The position numbers and the translations under genes are program-made. This document shows positions 48,601-54,900 of a stretch of DNA of 64,000 bases, one piece after another. The stretch is from Protula sp. h YS-2021 (Eukaryota > Annelida > Polychaeta > Sabellida > Serpulidae), in contig OX457027.1 of NCBI GenBank assembly GCA_949752745.1, forward strand, positions 86,249,094-86,313,093. Reading direction: 5' to 3'. Position 1 is the first letter of the stretch, and each line of letters opens with the position of its first letter. The notes beneath the pieces are model-generated. The model had not been told where the DNA came from. It saw only the letters and a program-made list of their open reading frames with translations, and made no database searches.

Positions 48601-51600
48601 TAAAGTAAAATAAACCCACACTTGCGTTTCGACTGATACAAAAACCCTCCCTTAGCTTTTTACACTGTTCGCGCTCGATTTGCGGGTTCGTCCTGACTGT
48701 GTGTATGGATTTATCATGGCTTTATCATTTAAGCTAACAGAAACTTTGAAGACACAAAGTCGTTTTTGATTCCAACCGAGCAGTATTTGAATTTTACACG
48801 GACATATTTGTCTGTCTGCAGCTGCGGTTACCGTCAGGCCTTCCCATATATGAGTGTAACTCACGCTGTAAATGTCCGCCAGAGTGCCCCAACAGGGTGG
48901 TGCAGCAAGGCCGTAAACACAAGGTACGTCTACCCCCTCCCCTATCCAACCACCTCCACCCCCCCCCCCAACCCCAACCCCCGCTTTTGCCGCAAGTCCA
49001 GAATTATGTATATAGTGTATATAAATTAAGAACGGGAGTGAAGTTGTTCTTTATTTATATGGAACTGGGATACGAAACAGTGAACGTGTTGATGTGCATA
49101 TTAACGAAGGGTTCCAAATCATACGCCGGTTACGATGTAACTGATTTGTACTGAGTGCCTGGCATGTGAAATACTGTGCAGAAGTGAGATGCGATAAAGC
49201 AGCAGTATTGACATTATAGTGTTGGTTTCAGCTGTGCGTTTTTAGAACTAAGAACAACCGAGGCTGGGGCGTGAAAACCCTACAGCGCATCGCCAAGGGA
49301 GCCTTTGTTATGGAATATGTCGGAGAGGTGAGTCCAAATGATGCCAAAACTGTTATACGTGTGAATAATTAATTTTGGTTTTATTACATTCCAGTAAGTG
49401 ACAGTTGATAATAGTTTTGAAGAGGGCAATATTGCGATGTAATAACTGAGGTGTTGTTGTCCGATTGGAATCAGCGAAGTAATTTATGATTATTGAGCCT
49501 TGTTGAGGTCTTTGCTGTTCGAATTCTGTCGTACATTATTTGTACAAAAGAATTTACAATTAGGAAGGAGCGTGTTATGGAATGCGTGCGTACGCAGTAT
49601 GTACGAGCATACACAGATTGGCATCGATCCAATTTCCTCATTGATGCATATACACATTGCTGCACATCCAAATTGCTCGAAACTGTATTCATAGGCAAAT
49701 TTTGTGTAAAATATCTTCTCTCTGTGTAGATTATGAGCTGAGTTGTGTGTGGCTTGGTCAGATTATGTGCTGAGTTGTGTGTGGTTTGTGTAGATTATGA
49801 GCTGAGTTGTGTGTGGTTTGTGTAGATTATGAGCGGAGTTGTGTGTGGTTTGTGTAGATTATGCGCTGATTTGTGTGTGGCTGGTTCAGATTATGAGCTG
49901 AGTTGTGTGTGGCTTGGTCAGATTATGTGCTGAGTTGTGTGTGGTTTGTGTAGATTATGAGCTGAGTTGTGTGTGGTTTGTGTAGATTATGAGCTGATTT
50001 AGGGATGGCTTGTGTAGATTATGAGCTGATTTGTGTGTGGCTTGAGCAGATTATGAGCTGATTTGTGTGTGGCTTGAGCAGATTATGAGCTGATTTGTGT
50101 GTGGTTTGTGTAGATTATGAGCTCATTTGTGGATGGCTTGTGTAGATTATGAGCTGAGTTGTGTGTGGCTTGAGCAGATTATGAGCTGATTTGTGGATGG
50201 CTTGTGTAGATTATGAGCTGAGTTGTGTGTGGTTTGTGTAGATTATGAGCTGATTTGTGTGTGGCTTGTGTTGATTATGAGCTGCGTTGTGGATAGCTTG
50301 TGTAGACTTCTGAGTTGTGTTTTGCCTGTGTAGATTATCAACAATGAGGAGGCAGAGAAGCGAGGCAAGCAGTACGACGCCCAGGCCATGACGTACCTGT
50401 TTGACCTTGACTTCAATGACGGTGACTGTCCCTTTACCATCGACGCCAAGCAAATGGGCAATGTCTCACACTTTGTGAACCACTCGGTAAAGCTAAGAAA
50501 AATCTTTTAAATATTGCGTTGTCAGGGCTCCATCTGCTGCGCCGGATCCACGGGAATCCCGCGCTTTTTGAAAGAATCCCGCAAATTGCGAGAGTAGAGC
50601 GGGATTTTCAAATTATGAAAATAAATAAATAAATGTTTTTGTTTTACAAATATTACTTTCTTCCACACCGCGTCAAATCTTTCGCAGTGTGGAAGGATAT
50701 CGCCAATGTTTTACTTAATTCCTACGTACATGTGCATTGTGTGTTTGATAAAAGTTTGTAGACAAGACGATGATTGTTTGGTATACATATGATCCCGCAC
50801 TCTGATTCCAAATCCCGCGCTTCAGTAACAACCCTGCGTTGTCTTTATTTCAGATGTACAAATATACCTCTCTAATTGTATTTATATATAAAAGAAAAGA
50901 AAAAGGTAACTTTCACCCTTTTCCACCCTATTTGTAATTGATATGGCAACTTTAGAATGATTATCTGTTTCGAGTGTTGCATTGAAGGAGTGAAAACAAC
51001 ATGCTGTTTCTCTTGCTGGTTTCCAGTGTGATCCTAACTTGCAAGTGTTCGGAGTCTGGATCGACCATCTGGATCCACGACTGCCCCGCATCGCGCTGTT
51101 CGCGAAAAAGGACATTGCCAAGGACGAGGAGCTGACCTTCGATTATCAAATGACAGGTGCGCATGCGCGGATTCGTGCGTGGCCAGAGTGCTGCGGATAC
51201 GGGAGAAAATATAAATATTTGTATTCAAAACAAAAGTCAGTTCTGCGTTCTTCATTCTGGTAACTCCTGGTTTTGTTTTTGATATTGAAATCTGAGATCT
51301 GTACACACGTGATAAGGTCGCGTTTGTAGAAGGTGGCTGATTAGAATAGCGTAATTTTGTTTGTGCAGTGGCAAGGTATCCAGACAGCGACATGGAAGTA
51401 GAAGACGACGAAACGGTGCCAAACAGCGAGGAGGGCAAGAAAGTGAGCGTGGAGGCTGGTGTCAGCGCGGAGAGTGCGGTCAAAAGCGCGCTGGCGGGGG
51501 AGAAAGAAGCCGAAGACACAACTGCCGCGGGATGCTCGGAGAAGAACTCTGTGCCGACCGTGGAGAAGCAGGATGTCACCGCTGTAGAAGCGGAAAATGT

Positions 51601-51976
51601 GTCGTCTGCAGAAAAGCCATCCGAACCATCTGAACAGATTCAGGTGATGGCGCCGGTGGAAACCAGTGATGATGAGAAGTACAATAAAGAGGTGGAGAGT
51701 GCCTTGTCGCAGGACGGCCTGTTTGCCAAGCCAGAGGGTGTTAGCGGTGATAAGGCTACGGGCGCCGAAGTGCCACACGTCACCGAATTCAATTTACCGG
51801 CGACCCCCGCACCCAGCGACCAAGGCAGCGATATCGTAATGAAAGAGATCTCAACGCCTCCCAAGCCCAAGCCGATGCTAAACCGAATTAAGAGCCCCGT
51901 GAAGCGCAAAGGCAACACGGCCTTCAAATGCTGCTGCGGGGCCAAGAATTGCAGGAAATACTTCTTCGTCAACTGA
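18150..51976 (+). CDS. SUV39H: SUV39H-type histone H3K9 methyltransferase, eight coding exons
   Basis: This methylates H3 lysine 9 to seed HP1-bound heterochromatin. Joining 18150-18330, 32446-32525, 45650-46312, 48822-48923, 49232-49327, 50334-50486, 51027-51156 and 51369-51976 gives 2013 nt, 670 residues plus stop. Every junction is GT-AG with matching phase (1,0,0,0,0,0,1). Domains: an N-terminal segment like other SUV39H proteins (FDLKDLC); chromodomain about 73-130 with cage aromatics F75, W100, W103; pre-SET 280-330 with nine cysteines (C280, 282, 285, 292, 293, 320, 324, 326, 330); SET about 343-468 with RGWG (352-355), catalytic-site NHSC (423-426) and FDY (463-465); post-SET CxCx4C (C656, C658, C663). 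A Ser/Glu-rich insert of about 185 residues between SET and post-SET makes it longer than the roughly 410-residue vertebrate enzymes. No eIF2-gamma fusion exon is visible. Confidence 0.93.
18331..20817. other. Intron 1, first part: no recognised element
   Basis: AT-rich intronic DNA. Short open frames here (for example 19473-19775) have no recognisable domain, and I see no repeat structure worth naming. Confidence 0.5.
20818..20964. repeat. Foldback (inverted repeat) in intron 1
   Basis: A hairpin-forming unit. The left arm begins CCGGAGATGTTTTCAGAAAA and the right arm ends with its complement, with matching GAGGCACAT/ATGTGCCTC and TGATACATTACG inner segments. GAGGCACATA is duplicated in the left arm. 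It may be a foldback MITE. Confidence 0.85.
21385..22244. mobile_element. Non-autonomous hAT-type element with 8-bp target duplication
   Basis: 860 bp from CAGGGCTGGTA to TACCAGCCCTG (terminal inverted repeats), flanked on both sides by ACCATAAC (21377-21384 and 22245-22252), an exact 8-bp duplication as made by hAT transposases. About 70-100 bp at each end is packed with the palindrome GAAATATTTC and variants. There is no transposase ORF. The interior (about 21785-22075) is similar to the mariner-like element at 56580-56890. Confidence 0.88.
22406..23793 (-). mobile_element. hAT transposon relic with transposase C-terminus on the minus strand
   Basis: Ends resemble CAGGGATTTGCGTTTAC and its rough complement GTTAATGTAAAGCCCTG. 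I could not find a matching target duplication. On the minus strand at about 22755-23095 the translation shows [11 protein letters not shown]...FKCADFH and then [19 protein letters not shown] followed by [18 protein letters not shown]. From family knowledge this is the C-terminal dimerisation block of hAT transposases (ST..CERxFS..K..K...R..L....L..L..I..EGP). Stops show it is dead. GGTGGGGCAG-like blocks recur near both ends. Confidence 0.72.
24512..24662 (-). mobile_element. ~150-bp MITE, copy A (intron 1)
   Basis: Terminal inverted repeats CAGGGTTCGCG and CGCGAACCCTG. The flanks GGTTT and GGTTC are an imperfect 5-bp duplication. The body is the reverse complement of copies B (37319-37470) and C (46530-46680), sharing a GTGGACAAAAACCCCGCCAA segment. 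Confidence 0.85.
24690..25990. repeat. ~130-bp tandem repeat array split by a hAT insertion
   Basis: Units containing GGACGGATTTCA, a GGTGTCGTAACCTGATTA-like block and ACCTTGGGTCA recur at about 24740, 25745 and 25905. The hAT element at 24809-25648 inserted into the CTGATTAC portion of one unit. The array is typical of invertebrate intergenic repeats and has no coding potential. Confidence 0.7.
24809..25648. mobile_element. Non-autonomous hAT-type element with 8-bp target duplication (second family)
   Basis: 840 bp from CAGGGCTGGAA to TACCAGCCCTG, flanked by CTGATTAC at 24801-24808 and 25649-25656 (exact). The TIR is nearly identical to that of 21385-22244, but the subterminal palindrome is different: GATTTAAATC repeated at both ends. 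A G-run lies at 25160-25176. There is no transposase ORF. Confidence 0.9.
26381..26588. repeat. 208-bp near-perfect palindrome
   Basis: Arms start with GGACGTTCCG and end with CGGAACGTCC. About 45 nt of the outer arms pair almost completely, and the inner part repeats GACGTTCCGCACCCT in both orientations. A shared GACGCGG/CCGCGTCA motif occurs 5' of it (26090-26375). It may be a foldback element. Confidence 0.88.
27571..27930 (-). pseudogene. LINE reverse-transcriptase relic, minus strand
   Basis: The minus strand reads [20 protein letters not shown] and then VHSCNCY, and in a shifted frame [15 protein letters not shown]. These correspond to the RT motifs QFGxxKGSSTxHxL and xDFSKAFDxID of CR1/L2/Jockey-like LINEs. 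Frameshift and stop codons show degradation. It is not the same family as copies A and B, which have FFDLEKAYDTAW. Confidence 0.75.
27931..28912. other. Intron 1 stretch without recognised content
   Basis: No ORF with a domain and no repeat structure noticed. Confidence 0.45.
28913..29588 (+). repeat. 338-bp head-to-tail dimer ending in a LINE-type tail
   Basis: Two copies (28913-29250 and 29251-29588), with three differences counted by eye, each starting TCTTGAAGTGCGCAGAGTAA. Each ends with GGCCGTGTCGTTAAACAAATC and AACT repeats, the same tail type as LINE copies A and B. It is probably a short retroelement or truncated LINE 3' end, tandemly duplicated recently. Confidence 0.9.
29600..30867. 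other. Intron 1 stretch without recognised content
   Basis: AT-rich with short open frames only. Nothing assigned. Confidence 0.45.
30868..30955 (+). mobile_element. SINE 3' fragment
   Basis: Matches the 3' body of the tRNA-derived SINE at 38205-38440 (GCTGGAATGCCCCATTTC through GGGATCTAAAGAACA), with a few differences. The tRNA-like head is not recognisable here. Confidence 0.85.
30956..32445. other. End of intron 1
   Basis: A diffuse repeat is present: GAT(A/T)CAGATATTGAGAA and GTGTGAAGCCT recur at about 31380-31860, suggesting a decayed tandem array of about 140-170 bp. No gene is seen before the exon-2 acceptor. Confidence 0.45.
32446..32525 (+). CDS. SUV39H: SUV39H exon 2 (first half of chromodomain)
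   Basis: An 80-nt exon between TTTACAG and GTGAGT. It encodes [19 protein letters not shown], the first chromodomain strand including the cage residue F75. It ends on a complete codon, matching the phase of exon 3. Confidence 0.92.
32601..32655. repeat. Stem-loop just downstream of SUV39H exon 2
   Basis: TTCAGC.AGTTCAC.GATCCGCT pairs with AGCGGATTTGTGAACTCGCTGAA across an 8-nt loop, 75 nt past the exon-2 donor. CGCTGA motifs continue to about 32690. A role in splicing is possible but untested. Confidence 0.7.
32714..32896 (+). repeat. 61-bp tandem repeat, three units
   Basis: Units start TTTCACTGACTGAGATA at 32714, 32775 and 32836. The third is more diverged. Confidence 0.9.
33205..34305 (+). 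repeat. ~145-bp tandem array, about six units, with a ~205-bp insertion
   Basis: The GATAT landmark after CTTGTCCGG recurs at 33304, 33447, 33591, 33737, 33883 and 34237, giving periods of 143-146 bp and one gap of 354. The extra sequence (about 33976-34180) starts with an ATT microsatellite and contains TTTGTATAGCACTTTATCTA, a separate dispersed repeat. Several units open with poly-G runs. Confidence 0.85.
34306..35470. other. Intron 2 stretch without recognised gene
   Basis: AT-rich, with a G-run near 35038-35053. Nothing else assigned. Confidence 0.45.
35478..36250 (+). repeat. ~170-bp tandem array with CCCCCGTG/ACGG palindromic starts
   Basis: CTACAGGC landmarks recur at 35571, 35739, 35917 and 36088 (periods 168-178). 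Full units begin with a small palindrome around TATCCCCCGTGAAACGG. A related opening, TTCCCCACAGGGGGGAATAT, occurs alone at 42470. Confidence 0.82.
36251..37145. other. Intron 2 stretch without recognised gene
   Basis: An open frame at 36730-37014 is lysine-rich with no recognised domain. I do not call it a gene. Confidence 0.4.
37319..37470 (+). mobile_element. ~150-bp MITE, copy B (intron 2)
   Basis: CAGGGTTCGCG...CGCGAACCCTG with flanking TAAAT on both sides (37314-37318 and 37471-37475), a perfect 5-bp target duplication. Same orientation as copy C. Just upstream (37146-37300) lies a decayed fragment starting CAGAGTGGCCAC, related to the relic at 57197. Confidence 0.88.
38205..38440 (+). 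mobile_element. tRNA-derived SINE
   Basis: A tRNA-like head (38205-38278) with an A-box-like TGGCCTAGTGG and a B box GGTTCAAACCC, followed by a body shared with 30868-30955. The 3' end has a short AACAATACAATC tail. The head would be the RNA polymerase III promoter. The repeat body and the second copy argue against a functional tRNA gene. Confidence 0.88.
38450..39350 (-). pseudogene. MULE (Mutator-like) transposase relic
   Basis: On the minus strand from 39340 downward the translation shows [20 protein letters not shown] then [17 protein letters not shown], matching the DGTFKxxPxLFxQLYTIH core of MULE transposases. [19 protein letters not shown] then resembles the second catalytic DFE block. 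Near 38450-38600, [18 protein letters not shown]...QPKKEYAER resembles the C-terminal HPxxWxFIxALRKEQ block. Several frameshifts and stops are present. The segment is markedly richer in G and C than the intron around it. Confidence 0.72.
39390..39625. repeat. (TTA)n / (TTTA)n microsatellite
   Basis: ATT and TTTA simple repeats with the main run at 39525-39623. Poly-Asn open frames across it are artefacts. Confidence 0.95.
39878..40345. repeat. Clusters of short interspersed motifs (TCGGCCC, TCGGCACC)
   Basis: From 39890 to 40010, CTCGGCCCA-like words recur four to five times, some preceded by GGACAA and AAAGACGA. From 40165 to 40345 the word is TCGGCACC with GGACAAG. A third cluster with CATTTTGCCAA(T/C)G lies at 37640-37735. 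They may be subterminal repeat arrays of related DNA transposons. Confidence 0.55.
40420..41880. other. Intron 2 stretch without recognised gene
   Basis: AT-rich. A loosely repeated block around GCCGAAATGG appears at about 41400 and 41580. No gene or clear element. Confidence 0.4.
41880..42091 (+). pseudogene. Integrase zinc-binding (H2C2) fragment of a Gypsy-like element
   Basis: One frame reads [16 protein letters not shown]...[20 protein letters not shown]...YFW, which fits the His-His half of the HHCC integrase N-terminal domain (H-x5-H, then GHxGxxKTxxxIxxRYFW). The Cys pair and the catalytic core are absent. LINE sequence starts within 200 bp, so the element is truncated. Confidence 0.75.
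42265..42460 (+). mobile_element. 3' fragment of the second LINE subfamily
   Basis: Encodes the C-terminal [21 protein letters not shown] just before a TAG, with degraded upstream Cys/His motif sequence in another frame. It matches the fragment at 4900-5050 more closely than copies A and B. Confidence 0.82.
42470..42960. repeat. Palindrome-rich repeat block
   Basis: Begins with a CCCCACAGGGGGG palindrome and includes several AATCCATTATTTTAAATAATGGATT-type near-palindromes at 42805-42960. It is possibly one end of an element whose other end is the hairpin at 44193-44297, which shares the TCCATTATTT core. Confidence 0.55.
43040..43720 (+). repeat. ~180-bp tandem repeat, about four units
   Basis: An ACTGAGAAAT(C/T)G(T/C)GCG landmark recurs at about 43104, 43324, 43507 and 43683, with AATCAAAAGCCTGCGGT and CAAACAAAAA shared between units. 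Confidence 0.8.
44193..44297. repeat. Hairpin-forming inverted repeat
   Basis: The arm GGGTCCAAGAGTTCAAATAA pairs with its near-complement TTATTTGAACTCTGGACCC around a short CTCGGCGCTGCC loop. Confidence 0.85.
44822..44947. repeat. Foldback element, ~40-nt arms
   Basis: GTATAATA.TAATAC followed by TCATGACAGGTGGGCAATAT on the left is mirrored by ATATTGCCCACCTGTCATGA and GTATTACTATTATAC on the right. The centre also contains GGACCCGGGTCGAATT and an imperfect mirror of it. Confidence 0.9.
45050..45440 (+). repeat. ~170-bp tandem repeat, just over two units
   Basis: GATTGATCGAAG, TCCCATCAG.TTTCAA and (C/A)CCTAGGACAA landmarks recur. The array ends about 200 bp before exon 3. Confidence 0.75.
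45650..46312 (+). CDS. SUV39H: SUV39H exon 3 (rest of chromodomain, linker, start of pre-SET)
   Basis: The largest internal exon, 221 codons. It opens with [18 protein letters not shown], the core of the chromodomain (cage W100 and W103). A basic linker follows, then [17 protein letters not shown] as in SUV39H, and the first five pre-SET cysteines (CECEDC...CC). The donor is GTACGT. Base composition is clearly richer in G and C than the surrounding intron. Confidence 0.96.
46530..46680 (+). mobile_element. ~150-bp MITE, copy C (intron 3)
   Basis: CAGGGTTCGCG...CGCGAACCCTG flanked by GTACT on both sides (46525-46529 and 46681-46685), a perfect 5-bp target duplication. About 95% like copy B by eye. 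Confidence 0.9.
46686..48821. other. Remainder of intron 3
   Basis: No gene. A 12-bp inverted pair, ATGCACAGTTGA at 47499 and TCAACTGTGCAT ending at 48414, could mark an element of about 0.9 kb, but no target duplication is visible. A (TA)n run lies near 48555-48572. About 48610-48700 resembles 53325-53420 (a dispersed repeat). Confidence 0.4.
48822..48923 (+). CDS. SUV39H: SUV39H exon 4 (second half of pre-SET)
   Basis: Thirty-four codons between CTGCAG and GTACGT, encoding [20 protein letters not shown] with the last four zinc-binding cysteines of pre-SET. Phase 0 at both ends. Confidence 0.95.
49232..49327 (+). CDS. SUV39H: SUV39H exon 5 (start of SET domain)
   Basis: Thirty-two codons encoding [14 protein letters not shown]...FVMEYVGE, which includes the RGWG turn of the S-adenosylmethionine-binding site. 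Flanked by TTTCAG and GTGAGT, phase 0. Confidence 0.96.
49721..50339 (+). repeat. 32-bp minisatellite, ~19 units, ending on the exon-6 splice acceptor
   Basis: The unit is TGTGTAGATTATGAGCTGAG followed by TTGTGTGTGGTT with small variants. The last unit merges into TGTGTAG|ATTAT, the acceptor and first bases of SUV39H exon 6. Many units therefore hold an acceptor-like TGTAG|ATTAT; some carry CAG instead of TAG. The array fills most of intron 5 (49328-50333). Confidence 0.93.
50334..50486 (+). CDS. SUV39H: SUV39H exon 6 (middle of SET domain)
   Basis: Fifty-one codons encoding [19 protein letters not shown] and [10 protein letters not shown]. The acceptor CTGTGTAG|ATTAT sits at the 3' edge of the intron-5 minisatellite and matches the repeat unit itself. 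Donor GTAAAG, phase 0. Confidence 0.96.
50523..50836. mobile_element. Small hAT-like non-autonomous element (intron 6)
   Basis: 314 bp from CAGGG to CCCTG flanked by CGTTGT on both sides (50517-50522 and 50837-50842). The inverted repeats beyond the first five bases are weak. ATCCCGC words recur at both ends. The direct flanking repeat is the main support. Confidence 0.55.
51027..51156 (+). CDS. SUV39H: SUV39H exon 7 (end of SET domain)
   Basis: Forty-three codons plus one base. It encodes CDPNLQVF (the Cys completes NHSC), [13 protein letters not shown] and EELTFDYQM with the conserved tyrosine Y465. The donor is GTGCGC, with one base carried into exon 8 to make Val469. Confidence 0.96.
51369..51976 (+). 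CDS. SUV39H: SUV39H exon 8 (acidic/serine-rich insert and post-SET)
   Basis: The terminal exon, about 201 residues. The first 185 or so are low-complexity, rich in Glu, Ser, Val and Ala, with no predicted domain (for example [16 protein letters not shown]). Then comes a short basic stretch (SPVKRKG) and the post-SET zinc motif [13 protein letters not shown], ending in TGA. In vertebrate SUV39H the equivalent linker is only about 30 residues. Confidence 0.95.
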
Positions 51977-54900
51977 AAATTTTTATTCTGTTACTTTGGC
52001 ATATGCCCAAGATATTCTTTCTGACACAAACTAAAAACATTGAAATTGATTTGTGACAGTATTTATTTGTTTTTACTGTTCAGTTGAATGAGTATGAATT
52101 TTATCGGCGTTATTTATTTTAATTGCACAGATCTTTATCAGTTCGACCCGTGTAACTTGATTAATGATATTTGATCTTAGATCGAAGCTCGTGTTGGGTT
52201 TGCATTTGGTCATCATGCATTTAAATGTGTTAACAGAAAGCTTTGAACACTGCCATATTCTATGTAGACCAAATCGGAACATTTTTCCAATGGTGTCACA
52301 TTTGTTAATTACTCTTCATGTAAGGGCAGCGAGTGTTTTGAAAAAAGATTCCAGTCTGGTTCGGATTGAAGGTGATACCCTCCCCGCCCCCACCCCATAC
52401 CCCCTGTCCATTTTTATACCTCCCCACCCCTCACCCTTTCCCGCTGGGGTATTAGTTGTGATCTTGGACGATATAGCGGAGACAGTGCCCGGTTACGAGT
52501 TATGTGGACTGTCTATACATTTGTTGGTCAGTCATTTTCTTTCTTTCTTTTTTAAAGTTTAACAACTTTTTCGACGTCAAGTTTTACAATGTCAAGCGCC
52601 GGTTATTTAAGGGATCGAGTGTTGTGGTCTAAAGAAAAATCTCAAATGTCAGTGGGTCGATATGTGTTTGGTCAGTGAAATAATTAGGAGTAAAGGTCCT
52701 TATTTTGAGACAGTAGCATCTTTCTGGGTAGAGGTGTCGTTTAGGGGACCCAAATATTTTATTTTCTGTTGCAAATTTTGAGCGATAATGTAAGATTACA
52801 CATAAAAATCATAAAGTATCTAGTTTATTGAATGTTTTTGGTATAATTATATCAAGATTTTATTAAAAAAAATCTGTGTTCAAATAATTCACATTGCAAA
52901 CTAACGATTTTAAATACAATTTATAATTTCGTTATTCTTCGTTTACTTTTATTGGCTAGTTAATTTATTTATTTACTGTAAGGTATTATTTAGGCCTTTT
53001 TTTTTTTACAATCACAAGAATTTCTAATGCAAGAAAAAGGTTTAGTTTTGTTATAAAAAACTGGTTGCCAGTTTCTCTTCTAAAGAAACTTCAAATTGGC
53101 TACAAAGTCATTGGGTAGCCTAAACGACGCCTTTAACGCCTTCGTCAATTTTCATATAAAATATTCTCCTTTATGCAGAGTGTAGACTGATGCTTTTATT
53201 TTTTTCATGATTGCTAGTACGCACAGCCCTTCCACGTACGATTGAAAGCGTGTACTTAACATCGTTATTACAATGTAACTTTGCTACTAAAAGCATCGTA
53301 GACATCATAAGAAATCAAGAAATAAGAGTAAAACCACACTCACGCCTGGACGGATACGAAAACCGCTCCTTTGCGTCGCCCACTGTTCGCACTCGCCTTC
53401 TAGGTTCGTGCTGCCAGTGCTACAGGCTGCGGGAGGTTTTTATTCGGATTAGTCCAGATGTCGTAAGCCCACTTTGGCTCTTATTGATCATTTTCCGGAA
53501 ATTTCCGGAAATCGCCGAGATGTTCTCTTACAATCCGGAACGTGCTATTCCTGCCTTAAAGCGGTTGGATGACTGCTTTCGTAAGCTGTCATGCCTGTCT
53601 TGTGCCGCCTAATTGTTCTTCGTCACTTGTCGAAGGTTATCAAAAGGCGATCTACGGTTTATCAGGAATCTTTGAAGAAAACAAAGCAAAACTAAATTAA
53701 ATGTTGAAAATAAAACTGGTTGAGCTCGTTGGTCACACCAATTAAAGTATTAAACTGTTGTCAGTGTTCAGATTTGTAGCTTTAGAAATCAACGCTTATG
53801 TAACTTAAAACAGTTTGCGTAAGCAAGGAAATTATAAAAAATGTAACTTCATGTGTTCAAAGTCAGATCGTACGAGTCGTAAAAATAGAGTAGTTAGAGC
53901 GGCTAGAAATCACAAGGCCACAAAGTGACTATAGCCTTTTCCAATGTTTTAAGTTAACATTTACGCAGATAAACGAAGCGTATATTTGTTTTTTTTTCAA
54001 TCTCTTTGGAAATAGTTCACACCAGTTTCCGAAACAGCAATAGAAAGAAGGGACTAACTCGAGATATCCTGCTGTGTTTTGGGGGGCATTATTTACATAT
54101 GAGCGTGAGAAATGGGTATTTCTACGGGTTGGGTCAATGCATTTTAAAAGTAGCGGGGCATTAAATCGAGTCGGTCATTGAGGAAAACACAGAATGACAT
54201 CTATAAAGCTAGTTTTCTAAAGAAACTCGACGACAACTTTAAGATCCTGGCTAACTTCCTATTCGTACATCAATCCGCTTAGGGCGTCATTGTTTCCTGA
54301 AATTCTAATATAATTTGTTCTCCATTTTTTTAATGTTTTGACGGCGTCTATTTTGTTGGAACGATAACCACTAAGGAAATGGCATAGACTTGATGGAATG
54401 GTATAAAGATTTTTTTTTCCACGCTCACTTCCGTATCAACCCAAGGTGGCTTTGAATAAGACCATGCCTGTTGCTATTCGCGGAAGACCCTGGGATAACT
54501 CCTAATTATTCAACGGGAGTGGAGGGCTGCTACAGTTGGTCTCGATTGAAAGTGCTGGAAGGAGATCTATGTCATGTAGTCGAGGAAATTGGAAAAAGAA
54601 ACTAATCGTTGGTAAAACAGTTAACATTCCTCTTTTTTAGTGGGAGCTATTTTGATAATAGATACCTTTTAGGTTTTGAAATTCATTGGAGGATCCAGGT
54701 GAACGCCAGGAGCCGCACTATTTTGTACATATGAACATATTCACGTTAAGAGAGTGCCCATAACACATTTCAGTACAATTTTCTCTGGCATGAAGACATA
54801 CCATAATTAAGACAAAACTAAATTTCAATTATTAGTTCCATATTCCCAGTGGATGCTTTATGTGCATGATTGGGCGTCAGCAAATGGTGCCTGAAAGACA

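Noticed and set aside
49721..50335. CRISPR-like array of 32-bp direct repeats
   Set aside because: The repeats are contiguous without unique spacers, vary in sequence and sit in an intron of an animal gene. It is a minisatellite.
51034..51972. Minus-strand open frames opposite SUV39H exons 7-8
   Set aside because: Antisense shadows. The plus strand carries the SET end and post-SET motif.
53211..53612. 133-codon open frame as a gene
   Set aside because: No domain or splice context, and part of it (53325-53420) resembles intronic sequence at 48610-48700, indicating a dispersed repeat.
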